From SXMI01 sp964391365 (GTDB lineage Bacteria > Actinomycetota > Acidimicrobiia > Acidimicrobiales > Microtrichaceae): a DNA stretch of 64,000 nucleotides. Under the pieces are notes generated by a model. The model was not told the DNA's origin. It saw only the letters and a program-made list of their open reading frames with translations, and ran no database searches. The number at the start of each line of letters is the position of its first letter. The first letter of the stretch is position 1. Both the position numbers and the translations under genes were made by a program. The DNA lies in the NCBI GenBank assembly GCA_964391365.1, contig CAYMKW010000003.1, positions 19,632 through 83,631 on the forward strand. Direction: 5' to 3'. This document shows, piece after piece, positions 51,134-58,255 of this stretch.

Positions 51134-51999
51134 GCGGGGTCTTCTCGACGTCGGTCGACGAACCCGGGTCGGTTCCGGTCCGGCCTGCGGCCACCGTCAT
51201 GTTGGTGCGTGACCGCGCAGCGGGAGGCGGTCTCGAGGTCTGCCTGATGCAGCGGAACCTGAACTCCGACTTCGTGGGCGGCGCCTACGTGTTCCCGGGC
51301 GGGGGACTCGACCCCGAGGACAGCGACGTCCGGCTGGCACTCCGGTGTCGCGGCCTCGACGACACCGAGGCCTCCCGGCGTCTCGACCTCGGGTCGGGCG
51401 GTCTCGCCTACTGGTTCGCGACCGTCCGTGAGGCGTTCGAGGAGGCGGGCGTGCTCCTGGCGGGCCGAGCCGACGGGTTGCCGGTCGGCTTCGACGACCC
51501 GACCGTGGCCGAACGGTTCGAGCGTCACCGGGGCCGGGTCGACCGCTCGGAGTGCACGCTCCTCGAGGTCCTCGAGGAGGAGGACCTGGTGGTCGACGGA
51601 TCGACGCTCCACTACTTCGCCCGTTGGATCACGCCCCTCGGTGCCCCACGTCGGTACGACACGAGGTTCTTCCTCGCAGCGGCGCCCGAGACCCAGGAGG
51701 TGCGCCAGGACGACCGGGAACTGATCGGGACCGCCTGGATGCGACCCGGAGAGGCGCTGGCTCGTCACGAGGCGGGGGAGATCACCATGATCTTCCCGAC
51801 GATCCGCACGCTCGTCGCCCTCGACCGCTTCGACTCGTCCGGGGCGGCGCTCGCCCATGCCGCGGCTGTCGCCGAGGTCCCGGCGGTGCTCCCGACGCTG
51901 GTCGAGTCCGCGCACGGACTGCGGATCAGGCTCCCCGGCGATCCAGAGGGAACCGGAGGTCTCTACGACGCGTTCACGGGGCTCCCGGCCCCGGAGTGA
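51130..51999 (+). CDS. NUDIX hydrolase
   Basis: 289 residues, longer than simple NUDIX proteins. GGAYVFPGGGLDPEDSD begins the Nudix box and AYWFATVREAFEEAGVLL completes it after an 32-residue insertion between the two halves. Such inserted forms include diphosphatases for CoA and related substrates; the substrate here is unknown. The last residues (GLPAPE) come from the first copy of the 23-bp repeat and the stop is in it. Confidence 0.88.
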   Translation: MSGVFSTSVDEPGSVPVRPAATVMLVRDRAAGGGLEVCLMQRNLNSDFVGGAYVFPGGGLDPEDSDVRLALRCRGLDDTEASRRLDLGSGGLAYWFATVREAFEEAGVLLAGRADGLPVGFDDPTVAERFERHRGRVDRSECTLLEVLEEEDLVVDGSTLHYFARWITPLGAPRRYDTRFFLAAAPETQEVRQDDRELIGTAWMRPGEALARHEAGEITMIFPTIRTLVALDRFDSSGAALAHAAAVAEVPAVLPTLVESAHGLRIRLPGDPEGTGGLYDAFTGLPAPE

Positions 52000-52086
52000 T
52001 CGGGCTCCCGGCCCCGGAGTGATCGGGCTCCCGGCCCCGGAGTGATCGGGCTCCCGGCCCCGGAGTGATCGGGCTTCCGGCCCCGG
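51979..52086. repeat. 23-bp tandem repeat between convergent NUDIX and mrp genes
   Basis: Units start at 51979, 52002, 52025 and 52048, each GGGCTCCCGGCCCCGGAGTG plus ATC, followed by a partial fifth unit with one change (52071-52086). The first copy supplies the NUDIX stop codon and the array ends just before the mrp stop. Each unit has CTCC and GGAG arms, so the array may also act as a bidirectional terminator. Confidence 0.93.
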
Positions 52087-52087
52087 G

Positions 52088-53263
52088 TCAGCCTGCGGCG
52101 TCGGCGGCGGCGAGCGCAGCGTCCACCGCAGCGAGCATCCGGGCACTGCAGCCGCTCAGGTCGGTCGGGGGCACGGCCTCCTCGACGAGGAGCCGGGCGA
52201 GTTCTCCGAACGCCTCGGCAGCCGCACCGCCGGCCAGGGCCACCGGCGTGCCGGCATCACCGCCGGCCGAGACGGCCGGCTCGATCGGGATCGATCCCAG
52301 CAGCGGCACGCCGACCGCGTCGGCGAGTGCCTGCCCGCCGCCGGAACCGAAGATCCGGTGCTCACGCCCGTCCTCGTCGACGTAGACCGACATGTTCTCG
52401 ACGACGCCGACGATCCGGAGGAAGTTCTTCCGGCCCATGTCCACGACCCGGACCGCCACCTTCTGGGCGGCCTCGGCCGGGGTCGTGACGACGATCATCT
52501 CGGAACGAGGGAGCATCCGCGCCAGGCCCATCTGCACGTCACCGGTCCCGGGCGGCATGTCGATGAGCAGGTAGTCGAGATCGCCCCAGGCGACGTCCTC
52601 CAGGAAGTGCTGCACGGCCCGGTTGAGCACGAGGCCCCGCCACATCAGGGCCGCTTCCTCGTCCTCGACGAGGAAACCCATCGACACGACCTGCAGGAGG
52701 CCCGGGCCGATGGGCAGCTCCTGGGGGCGGATCTGCTGCCGCCCGCCGTCGGCCTCGAGGCGGCCGTCGAGCCCGAGCATCCGCGGAACCGAGAACCCCC
52801 AGATGTCCGCGTCCAGCACGCCGACGGTCCGGCCCTGTGCCGCGAGCGCCGCCGCCAGGTTGACGGTGACCGAGGACTTCCCGACGCCGCCCTTGCCGGA
52901 GGCGATCATCAGGACCTTCGTCCGGGCGGGCACCGTCGTGTGCTCCTCGCGCTCGGCGATGTTGCGACGGGCGCGCTCCATGGCGGTCGCCTTCTCCTCC
53001 TGGGTCAGTTCCGACCAGTCCATGCGGACCCTCGTGACGCCGGGCAGGGTTCCGACCCGAGCCCGGATGTCCCGTTGGATCTGCGCCCGCAACGGGCATC
53101 CCGAGGTCGTCAGCGCAACGGTCACGTGCACCACGCCGTCGGGGTCGACCCGGACACCCTTGGCCATGCCCAACTCGACGATGTCAGAGCCGAGTTCCGG
53201 GTCGACCACGCCGCGGAGGAGTTCGGTGATCGATTCGGGTGTGGGGAGCGGGGCGTGATCCAC
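52088..53263 (-). CDS. mrp: Mrp/NBP35-type iron-sulfur carrier ATPase
   Basis: 391 residues. An MIP18 (DUF59) domain at 5-80 with Cys56 in TTSGCPL, then the P-loop GKGGVGKS at 123-130, LDADIWGFSVPRMLGL, YLLIDMPPGTGDVQ and VVTTPAEAAQKVAVR. Mrp proteins carry or assemble iron-sulfur clusters. The CxxC that follows ENMS in most members is missing; the sequence is ENMSVYVDEDG. GTG at 53263 is leaderless and diverges from the SufR-like regulator. Confidence 0.94.
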   Translation of the reverse strand: MDHAPLPTPESITELLRGVVDPELGSDIVELGMAKGVRVDPDGVVHVTVALTTSGCPLRAQIQRDIRARVGTLPGVTRVRMDWSELTQEEKATAMERARRNIAEREEHTTVPARTKVLMIASGKGGVGKSSVTVNLAAALAAQGRTVGVLDADIWGFSVPRMLGLDGRLEADGGRQQIRPQELPIGPGLLQVVSMGFLVEDEEAALMWRGLVLNRAVQHFLEDVAWGDLDYLLIDMPPGTGDVQMGLARMLPRSEMIVVTTPAEAAQKVAVRVVDMGRKNFLRIVGVVENMSVYVDEDGREHRIFGSGGGQALADAVGVPLLGSIPIEPAVSAGGDAGTPVALAGGAAAEAFGELARLLVEEAVPPTDLSGCSARMLAAVDAALAAADAAG

Positions 53264-53269
53264 GATTCC

Positions 53270-53312
53270 ATTTTACCGGTCTCGGCCGGGGAATCAGGTT
53301 CGGCGGTACGAT
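53270..53312. promoter_or_regulatory. Divergent leaderless promoter pair of mrp and the SufR-like gene
   Basis: Minus strand: TAAAAT at 53275-53270 then six bases to the mrp GTG. Plus strand: TACGAT at 53307-53312 then six bases to the regulator GTG at 53319. Both genes are served by a 55-bp gap, short enough for one bound regulator to affect both. Confidence 0.6.
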
Positions 53313-53318
53313 GGGGAG

Positions 53319-54005
53319 GTGAGCGGCCGGGTGGATGCAGACGACGAGCACTCCCGGCTCGACCTGCTCAAGGCGCTCGGCGACAACACCCGCTACGCCA
53401 TCTACCTGGAGTTGGCTCGGTCCCCTCGCCCGCTGGCCACCGGCGACGTCTCGGCGTCGCTGGGCCTCCACCCCAACACGGTGCGACCCCACCTCGAGCG
53501 GATGCGGGAGGTGGGCCTGCTCGATGTCCGGCCCGACACCAGTGGCGGCGTCGGGCGTCCTCAGAAGCTCTACGAACTGAGTCCGCACTCGCCCTCGCTC
53601 GGGCTGGAACCACCGGTGTTCCCGATGGTGGCGCAGATGCTGCTCGACGTCGTCGTCGACTCCGGGGTCGACGCCGAGCCGGCGGCGGCCGCCGGACGGC
53701 GACAGGGTCGGAGACTCGCTCACGGTCCGGTCGCCGAGCGGGGCGGCTGTGTGGATGCGGCGGTCTGCATGCTCGACGACCTGGGCTTCGACCCGGCGTC
53801 GGTGGTGGAGGACGATGTGACGACCGTGGCCTTCGGGCACTGCCCCTTCGCCGAGCTCGCCGAGCGCCAGCCCGAGGTCGTGTGCTCGCTGCACCGGGGG
53901 CTGCTCGAGGGGTTCGTCGACGAGGTCGGCGGTGCGGAGGTCACGGACTTCCACGATCTCTCGCACCGGTCGCCGTGCTCCGCAGGGATCAGACGGCTCG
54001 ACTGA
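53319..54005 (+). CDS. SufR-like iron-sulfur-responsive transcriptional regulator
   Basis: 228 residues. A winged helix-turn-helix at about 12-88 (LLKALGDNTRYAIYLELARSP...LGLHPNTVRPHLERMREVGLL...GGVGRPQKLYEL) is the ArsR/SufR type. The C-terminal part has Cys144, Cys150, Cys175, Cys189 and Cys220 and the helix GHCPFAELAERQPEVVCSLHRGLLEGF, as in SufR proteins that bind a cluster. Neighbours mrp and the A-type carrier support regulation of iron-sulfur assembly. GTG 53319 is adjacent to GGGGAG, too close for a ribosome site. Confidence 0.82.
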   Translation: MSGRVDADDEHSRLDLLKALGDNTRYAIYLELARSPRPLATGDVSASLGLHPNTVRPHLERMREVGLLDVRPDTSGGVGRPQKLYELSPHSPSLGLEPPVFPMVAQMLLDVVVDSGVDAEPAAAAGRRQGRRLAHGPVAERGGCVDAAVCMLDDLGFDPASVVEDDVTTVAFGHCPFAELAERQPEVVCSLHRGLLEGFVDEVGGAEVTDFHDLSHRSPCSAGIRRLD

Positions 54006-54081
54006 ACCGGACGCGCCTGTCTTTCCACGGCCACGACCGGTACAATCCGAGTCAGCTCACACTGAACTGGCGGAGGTAGCC

Positions 54082-54402
54082 ATGATCACCCTGACCGACG
54101 CAGCGACGACCAAGGTGGCCCAGCTCATCGAGGCCGAGGGCGAGGAGTCCCTGGCGTTGCGGGTGGCCGTCCGCCCCGGTGGCTGCTCGGGCTTCGCCTA
54201 CGAGATGTTCTTCGACACCGACGTGGCCGCCGACGACCTCACCCAGGAGTTCGGTGACGTTCGGGTCGTGGTCGACCAGTCGAGCGCCCAGCTCCTCCAC
54301 GGTGCGACGCTCGACTACAAGGACGGCCTCGACGAGTCCGGCTTCGCCATCACGAACCCGAACGCCCAGCGCACCTGCGGCTGCGGTCAGTCGTTCAGCT
54401 GA
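54082..54402 (+). CDS. erpA: A-type iron-sulfur cluster insertion protein (ErpA/IscA-like)
   Basis: 106 residues. Cys35 in RPGGCSGFAYEM and Cys99, Cys101 in NAQRTCGCGQSFS are the three conserved ligands. Inserts clusters into target enzymes. ATG at 54082 with CGGAGG upstream; TACAAT at 54042-54047 could be its -10. Unlike the regulator before it, this gene has a leader. Confidence 0.93.
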   Translation: MITLTDAATTKVAQLIEAEGEESLALRVAVRPGGCSGFAYEMFFDTDVAADDLTQEFGDVRVVVDQSSAQLLHGATLDYKDGLDESGFAITNPNAQRTCGCGQSFS

Positions 54403-54438
54403 GCCACCGGCCGGACGGCGCTCGGGCGCGGTCCGGAG

Positions 54439-55341
54439 TCAGGCGATCGTCTCGAACAGCGTCCGCAGTTCGGCCGTTCCGGCGACGGCATCTGCTCGGG
54501 CCCGGATGGTCCCGTCCCGGCCGATCAGGAAGATGGCCGGTTCCCAGTTGATCGCCAGGAGCTCGACGAGTTCCGTCGGGTCCGCCTCGAGCAGCTCTGG
54601 AACCGCCTTCGGATTCCGGTACGGCTCGGCGTGGATCGACGTGACCGTCGGGAAGCCCGCCGCGACCTCGACGAAGTTCGACAGGGTCGGTCCGCAGCGG
54701 AGGTCCAGGCAGAACTCGGCGCTCCCCACGACCAGTGCCACCGGTCCGCCCGATCCGAGCGCAGCGTCGAGCGACGTGTCGTGCAGAGGGCACTGCGGCG
54801 ACAGGGTGCAGATCGGGTCCACTGCCAATCGCTGGTCCATCGTCGGGGTCGCCGCCGACGGCATCCGGACACCGACCTGTGGCGTCACCACCGTTGCTGC
54901 GTCGTAGACCGCCACCCGGGCGGTCAACTCCTCGTCGTCCAGGGTGATCCGCACCTCGTGGACGACGGGTTCCTCGAAGGTCGTCTCGAGCGCCACGTAC
55001 CCGGCGTCGGCCCCGTCACTGCGCCCCGTCAGTTCGATCCGGTCGCCCACCTGCCGGCCGTCACGCCAGACGGTGGCGGGCAGGATCGCGGGCAGGTCGT
55101 CGAGGAGCGTGCCGTCCGGGCGGGCGATCTGGAACGGCAGTCTGCTCGGGGCGCCGGCCGCCACGTAGGGCACCCCCGTGGGGTACGACGCCACGAGCCG
55201 GTAGGGGATGGTGGCGTCCGGGCCGGCCTCGACCGTGGGGCTGCCCTGTCCCCGGCAGCCCGCGGCCACAGCCCCGAGTCCCAGTCCCATCACCGCCAGG
55301 CGGATCGCCTCGCGGCGGCCGACGACGCCGTCCGTTGTCAC
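54439..55341 (-). CDS. Tat-exported lipoprotein with thioredoxin-like domain
   Basis: 300 residues. GRREAIRLAVMGLGLGAVAAGC carries a twin arginine, a hydrophobic core and a lipobox ending AAGC. Residues 45-180 form an Ig-like or cupredoxin-like part. From about 195 a thioredoxin-fold segment is seen (VALVVGSAEFCLDLRCGPTLSNFVEVAAGFP...AIFLIGRDGTIRA), but the cysteines are CLDLRC, spaced by four, not CxxC. Possibly a redox or copper protein outside the membrane; unproven. GTG at 55341 with TACCGT 7 nt upstream. Confidence 0.78.
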   Translation of the reverse strand: MTTDGVVGRREAIRLAVMGLGLGAVAAGCRGQGSPTVEAGPDATIPYRLVASYPTGVPYVAAGAPSRLPFQIARPDGTLLDDLPAILPATVWRDGRQVGDRIELTGRSDGADAGYVALETTFEEPVVHEVRITLDDEELTARVAVYDAATVVTPQVGVRMPSAATPTMDQRLAVDPICTLSPQCPLHDTSLDAALGSGGPVALVVGSAEFCLDLRCGPTLSNFVEVAAGFPTVTSIHAEPYRNPKAVPELLEADPTELVELLAINWEPAIFLIGRDGTIRARADAVAGTAELRTLFETIA

Positions 55342-55348
55342 GTCGAGG

Positions 55349-55354
55349 ACGGTA
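55349..55354 (-). promoter_or_regulatory. -10 element (TACCGT) for leaderless Tat lipoprotein gene
   Basis: TACCGT on the minus strand, seven bases, then GTG at 55341. Confidence 0.5.
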
Positions 55355-55444
55355 CCGGCCCGGAGGGTCACGCCGGCAGCGGCAGGTGCTGCATGCTGGG
55401 AGTCCACCCGGGTTCCGGGTGCGGTCGAGTTCGGGAGGAACCGG

Positions 55445-57025
55445 GTGCGAGTCGACGGACGGGAGGTGGTGCCACCGGAGGGTGCCGAGACCCTGCTCGA
55501 CGCGCTCCGGGCGTTGGGCGTCCGCTCGGTGGAGGACGGCTGTGCCCCGCAGGGACAGTGCGGTTGTTGCACCGTGCTCGTCGACGGGGCACCGCGGGTG
55601 GCGTGCGTGACCCCGGTGCGGCGCGTGCTCGAACGCGAGATCACCACGCTGGACGGCCTTCCGGCCGAGGACCGTGATCGCTGGCAGCGGGCCTTCAGCG
55701 CGACCGGAGCCTCGCAGTGTGGGTTCTGCACGCCGGGCATCATCATCCGGCTCGAGGGACTCCGGTCGCGGGGCGGGGCGCTCGACGACCGGGCTGCCGT
55801 GGAGCGGGCGCTCGCCGCCCACCTGTGCCGGTGCACCGGTTGGCAGACGATCGTCGAGGCGTCGCAGCTGGTGGCGGCGGGCCCGGTCGACGACGTGGCC
55901 CGCGACGAGGCAGCGGCGGGTGAACGGGCCAGCCTCGAACTCGGTGCCCCACAACGGGTCGGTGCCGAGGTCGTGCTCGGTCGTGCAGGGTTCGCGGCGG
56001 ACACGGTCCCGGACGGGACACCCGTGGGGGTGCCCGATCCGACCGCACCGGATCGTTGGGTGGTCGCGGCGGACCTCCCGGCGGCGCGTCGGGCGGCCGG
56101 GACGGTGCAGGGCCGTCGGACGACGCTCGAACCCGTGCCGCCGATCGAGCTCCCGGAAGGTGACTGGGCCGGGGCCCTGAGGACCTCCTGGGTCGACCCG
56201 GCCTACCTGGAGACCGACTGCTCCTGGTGCGAGCCCGGAGGCGACCCCGCCCCGCCGGCGGCGAACGGCGGGGCGTTCGGTGGCAAGCGGACCAGTCCGC
56301 TGCCGGCCGCCGCCCGGGCGCTCGCCGATGAGCGCGGCGAGCGGGTGGCCCTGCGGTGGTCCCGCGAGGACTGCGCCCGCCGGAGCGCCAAGCGCCCGCC
56401 CGTGGCCGGCGGGATGCGCAGCGATGGAACCGGAGTGCTGCGCGTCGCCCGGACCGCGGGCCTGGCCGAGGCCGTGGCGCTCGCAGCACCCCACCTGACC
56501 GTGGAGGAGGTCGACGTGGCGGGCCCCCCCACGGCGGTGCACCTCCGGGCTGCCGGTTGGGCCGAGGCGGTGCTGCTCAGTGCGGCCGCCGGGGCGGCGT
56601 CGCCGCTGCTCGAACTCGCCGAGGGCAGTGTCCGGGTCCGCCAGCCCGGCGGCGGCCTCGCCAACGTCTCGATCGACGGCGGCCGGGTCCGGGTGCACGT
56701 CGAAGCGGGAGCGCCGCTGGACAGCGTCGTCCTGCGCTCGTACTGCATCGGAGCGGTCCACGCCGCGCTCGGCTGGGTGTGCTCGGAGGCGCTCGCCGTC
56801 TCGGATGACGGTGAGGTCCAGGACCTCACCGTCCGGTCGTTCGGGGTGCTCCGGGCCGCCGAGATGCCGCACGTCGAGGTGGAGGTCGCGGAACCGACCG
56901 GACCAGCCGTCGCCGTCGCCGACGCCGTGTTCGTGGCGACGGCCGTTGCGGAGTGGCGTCGGCAGGGCTGGCCACGGGACCTTCCGACCGGGACGCTCCC
57001 ACAGGTCGATCGGGCCGGAACCTAG
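55445..57025 (+). CDS. Compact fusion of 2Fe-2S (CoxS/XdhC-type small subunit) and molybdopterin-type domain fragment
   Basis: 526 residues. Residues 1-150 are a full two-cluster ferredoxin module: DGCAPQGQCGCCTVLVDG with Cys33, 39 and 42, Cys54, then QCGFCTPG (Cys92, 95) and LCRCTGW (Cys128, 130). After about residue 245 come DPAYLETDCSWCEPGG, NGGAFGGKR and VALRWSREDCARRSAKRPP, which resemble the molybdopterin-binding subunit of xanthine or aldehyde oxidases. That subunit is normally about 770 residues; here only some 280 follow. It may be a streamlined enzyme or one whose other parts lie elsewhere. GTG 55445 with GGGAGG and a 6-nt spacer. Confidence 0.75.
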   Translation: MRVDGREVVPPEGAETLLDALRALGVRSVEDGCAPQGQCGCCTVLVDGAPRVACVTPVRRVLEREITTLDGLPAEDRDRWQRAFSATGASQCGFCTPGIIIRLEGLRSRGGALDDRAAVERALAAHLCRCTGWQTIVEASQLVAAGPVDDVARDEAAAGERASLELGAPQRVGAEVVLGRAGFAADTVPDGTPVGVPDPTAPDRWVVAADLPAARRAAGTVQGRRTTLEPVPPIELPEGDWAGALRTSWVDPAYLETDCSWCEPGGDPAPPAANGGAFGGKRTSPLPAAARALADERGERVALRWSREDCARRSAKRPPVAGGMRSDGTGVLRVARTAGLAEAVALAAPHLTVEEVDVAGPPTAVHLRAAGWAEAVLLSAAAGAASPLLELAEGSVRVRQPGGGLANVSIDGGRVRVHVEAGAPLDSVVLRSYCIGAVHAALGWVCSEALAVSDDGEVQDLTVRSFGVLRAAEMPHVEVEVAEPTGPAVAVADAVFVATAVAEWRRQGWPRDLPTGTLPQVDRAGT

Positions 57026-57028
57026 GGT
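57023..57028 (+). promoter_or_regulatory. -10 element (TAGGGT) for leaderless ridA, overlapping the upstream stop codon
   Basis: The TAG at 57023-57025 is both the stop of the preceding fusion gene and the start of TAGGGT. Six bases separate it from the GTG at 57035. Confidence 0.5.
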
Positions 57029-57034
57029 GGCCGG

Positions 57035-57379
57035 GTGAACGCTCCCCCCTACACCCCGGTGGTCCGGGCCGGCGACTGGGTCGTCGTCTCGGGTCAGATC
57101 GGCCTCGGTCCCAACGGGCTCGCCCCGACCATGGCCGAACAGCTCCGACAGGCGCTGGCGAACCTGGTCGACCGGCTCGGCGAGCAGGGCGCGAAGGTCG
57201 CCGATGTGGTCAAGACAACGGTCTTCCTGGTCACGATGGACGACTACGACGAGATGAACCGGGTCTACCTGGAGACCTTCACGGGGACGCCGCCCGCCAG
57301 ATCCGCGGTCGCCGTGGCGGGCCTGCCGCTCGGCGCCCTGGTGGAGGTGGAGGCCTGGGCGTTCCGTGGGGCAGACTGA
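57035..57379 (+). CDS. RidA-family enamine/imine deaminase
   Basis: 114 residues. VVVSGQIGLGPNGLAPTMAEQLRQALANLVDRLGEQG, VKTTVFLVTMDDYDEMNRVYLETFTGTPPARSAVAVAGLPLGALVEVEAWA are conserved, including the Arg in PPARSA that binds the substrate carboxylate. Removes reactive enamines from amino-acid metabolism. Confidence 0.93.
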   Translation: MNAPPYTPVVRAGDWVVVSGQIGLGPNGLAPTMAEQLRQALANLVDRLGEQGAKVADVVKTTVFLVTMDDYDEMNRVYLETFTGTPPARSAVAVAGLPLGALVEVEAWAFRGAD

Positions 57380-57383
57380 CCCC

Positions 57384-57542
57384 ATGATCCCCGCACTCAT
57401 CATGGCCGTGGCCCTGCTGGTGGTCCTGCCCGTCGCCTTGATCATCACCGGCGGGGTGATCGCCGTGATCCTGGGTCAGACCCTGAGCAAGGACGTCGAG
57501 TACCTGAACGAGGGCAGCGAGCTCGTCGAGCTCAACGTCTGA
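57384..57542 (+). CDS. Small single-helix membrane protein (52 aa)
   Basis: ATG at 57384, 4 nt after the ridA stop. 52 residues: a hydrophobic helix from residue 2 to about 31 (PALIMAVALLVVLPVALIITGG), then a short tail with KDVEYLNEGSELVELNV. No family recognised. Short spacing to ridA suggests cotranscription and coupling. Confidence 0.6.
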   Translation: MIPALIMAVALLVVLPVALIITGGVIAVILGQTLSKDVEYLNEGSELVELNV

Positions 57543-57586
57543 TTCCGCTCCGGACGTCAGGTCGCGAGACCGGACCCGGGCGGCCG

Positions 57587-58255
57587 TCAGCCCCAGCGGG
57601 CCTCGCCGAACCGGTAGCCGACCGATCGAACCGTCTGGATCAGGCCGGCGTGCACCTCGCCGAGCTTCGCTCGCAGTCGACGCACGTGCACGTCCACGGT
57701 TCGGGCCCCCCCGTAGTACTCGTAGCCCCACACCCGTGACAACAGGATCTCCCGGGTGAACACCCGACCGGGACTGGCGGCCAGGAACTTCAGGAGTTCG
57801 TACTCCATGTAGGTGAGGTCGAGCGGCTGACCGTCGATCGATGCCTGGTAGGTCTCGAGGTTGAGGACGAGCGTGTCGTACTGGACGACCTCGGGAGCGT
57901 GTTCGAGCGAGGGGTCGCTCGCCAGCAGATGACGGATGCGGGCCTCGAGCTCGGCCGGATGTGCCGGGGCGACGCAGAAATCGTCGAAGTGCCCGTGGCG
58001 GCCGTCGAGGTCGGCGATGGCCGTCCCCCGGACGAGGAGCAGCACCGGGGCGGGCATCAGGTCGCCCCGCCGCAGGGCCCGGGCCATGGCGAAGCCGGCC
58101 TCGGGCTGTTCGTCCGCCGCCACGACCGCGGCGGGGTAGGTGAGGTCACGCGCGTCGCTCTCCGAGGCCACCGCCGTCCACGGCAGGCCGGCCAGGTCCA
58201 GCACCCGGATCAGGTCGGGCGGCGGCGGGTCGGGCCAGAGGAGGATCGGGTCCAT
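57587..58255 (-). CDS. GlnR-like orphan OmpR-family regulator
   Basis: 222 residues. The N-terminal 110 residues look like a receiver fold but the phospho-acceptor position reads YPAAVVAADEQPEAGF with no aspartate at the end of the strand, as in atypical orphan regulators. The winged-helix output domain is complete (LTYMEYELLKFLAASPGRVFTREILLSRVWGYEYYGGARTVDVHVRRLRAKLG...IQTVRSVGYRF). Placed directly after GSI, it resembles GlnR, the nitrogen regulator. ATG 58255 shares TGATG with the GSI stop; GTG 58258 is an alternative. Confidence 0.82.
   Translation of the reverse strand: MDPILLWPDPPPPDLIRVLDLAGLPWTAVASESDARDLTYPAAVVAADEQPEAGFAMARALRRGDLMPAPVLLLVRGTAIADLDGRHGHFDDFCVAPAHPAELEARIRHLLASDPSLEHAPEVVQYDTLVLNLETYQASIDGQPLDLTYMEYELLKFLAASPGRVFTREILLSRVWGYEYYGGARTVDVHVRRLRAKLGEVHAGLIQTVRSVGYRFGEARWG

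Noticed and set aside
51979..52086. Repeat array considered as a CRISPR
   Set aside because: Units are directly adjacent with no spacers, only 23 bp long, and no cas gene is near. It is a minisatellite.
50539..52146. A 535-residue minus-strand frame over fxsA, NUDIX and the repeats
   Set aside because: It is composed of repeat-derived and Arg/Pro-rich antisense sequence; the plus-strand genes carry clear motifs.
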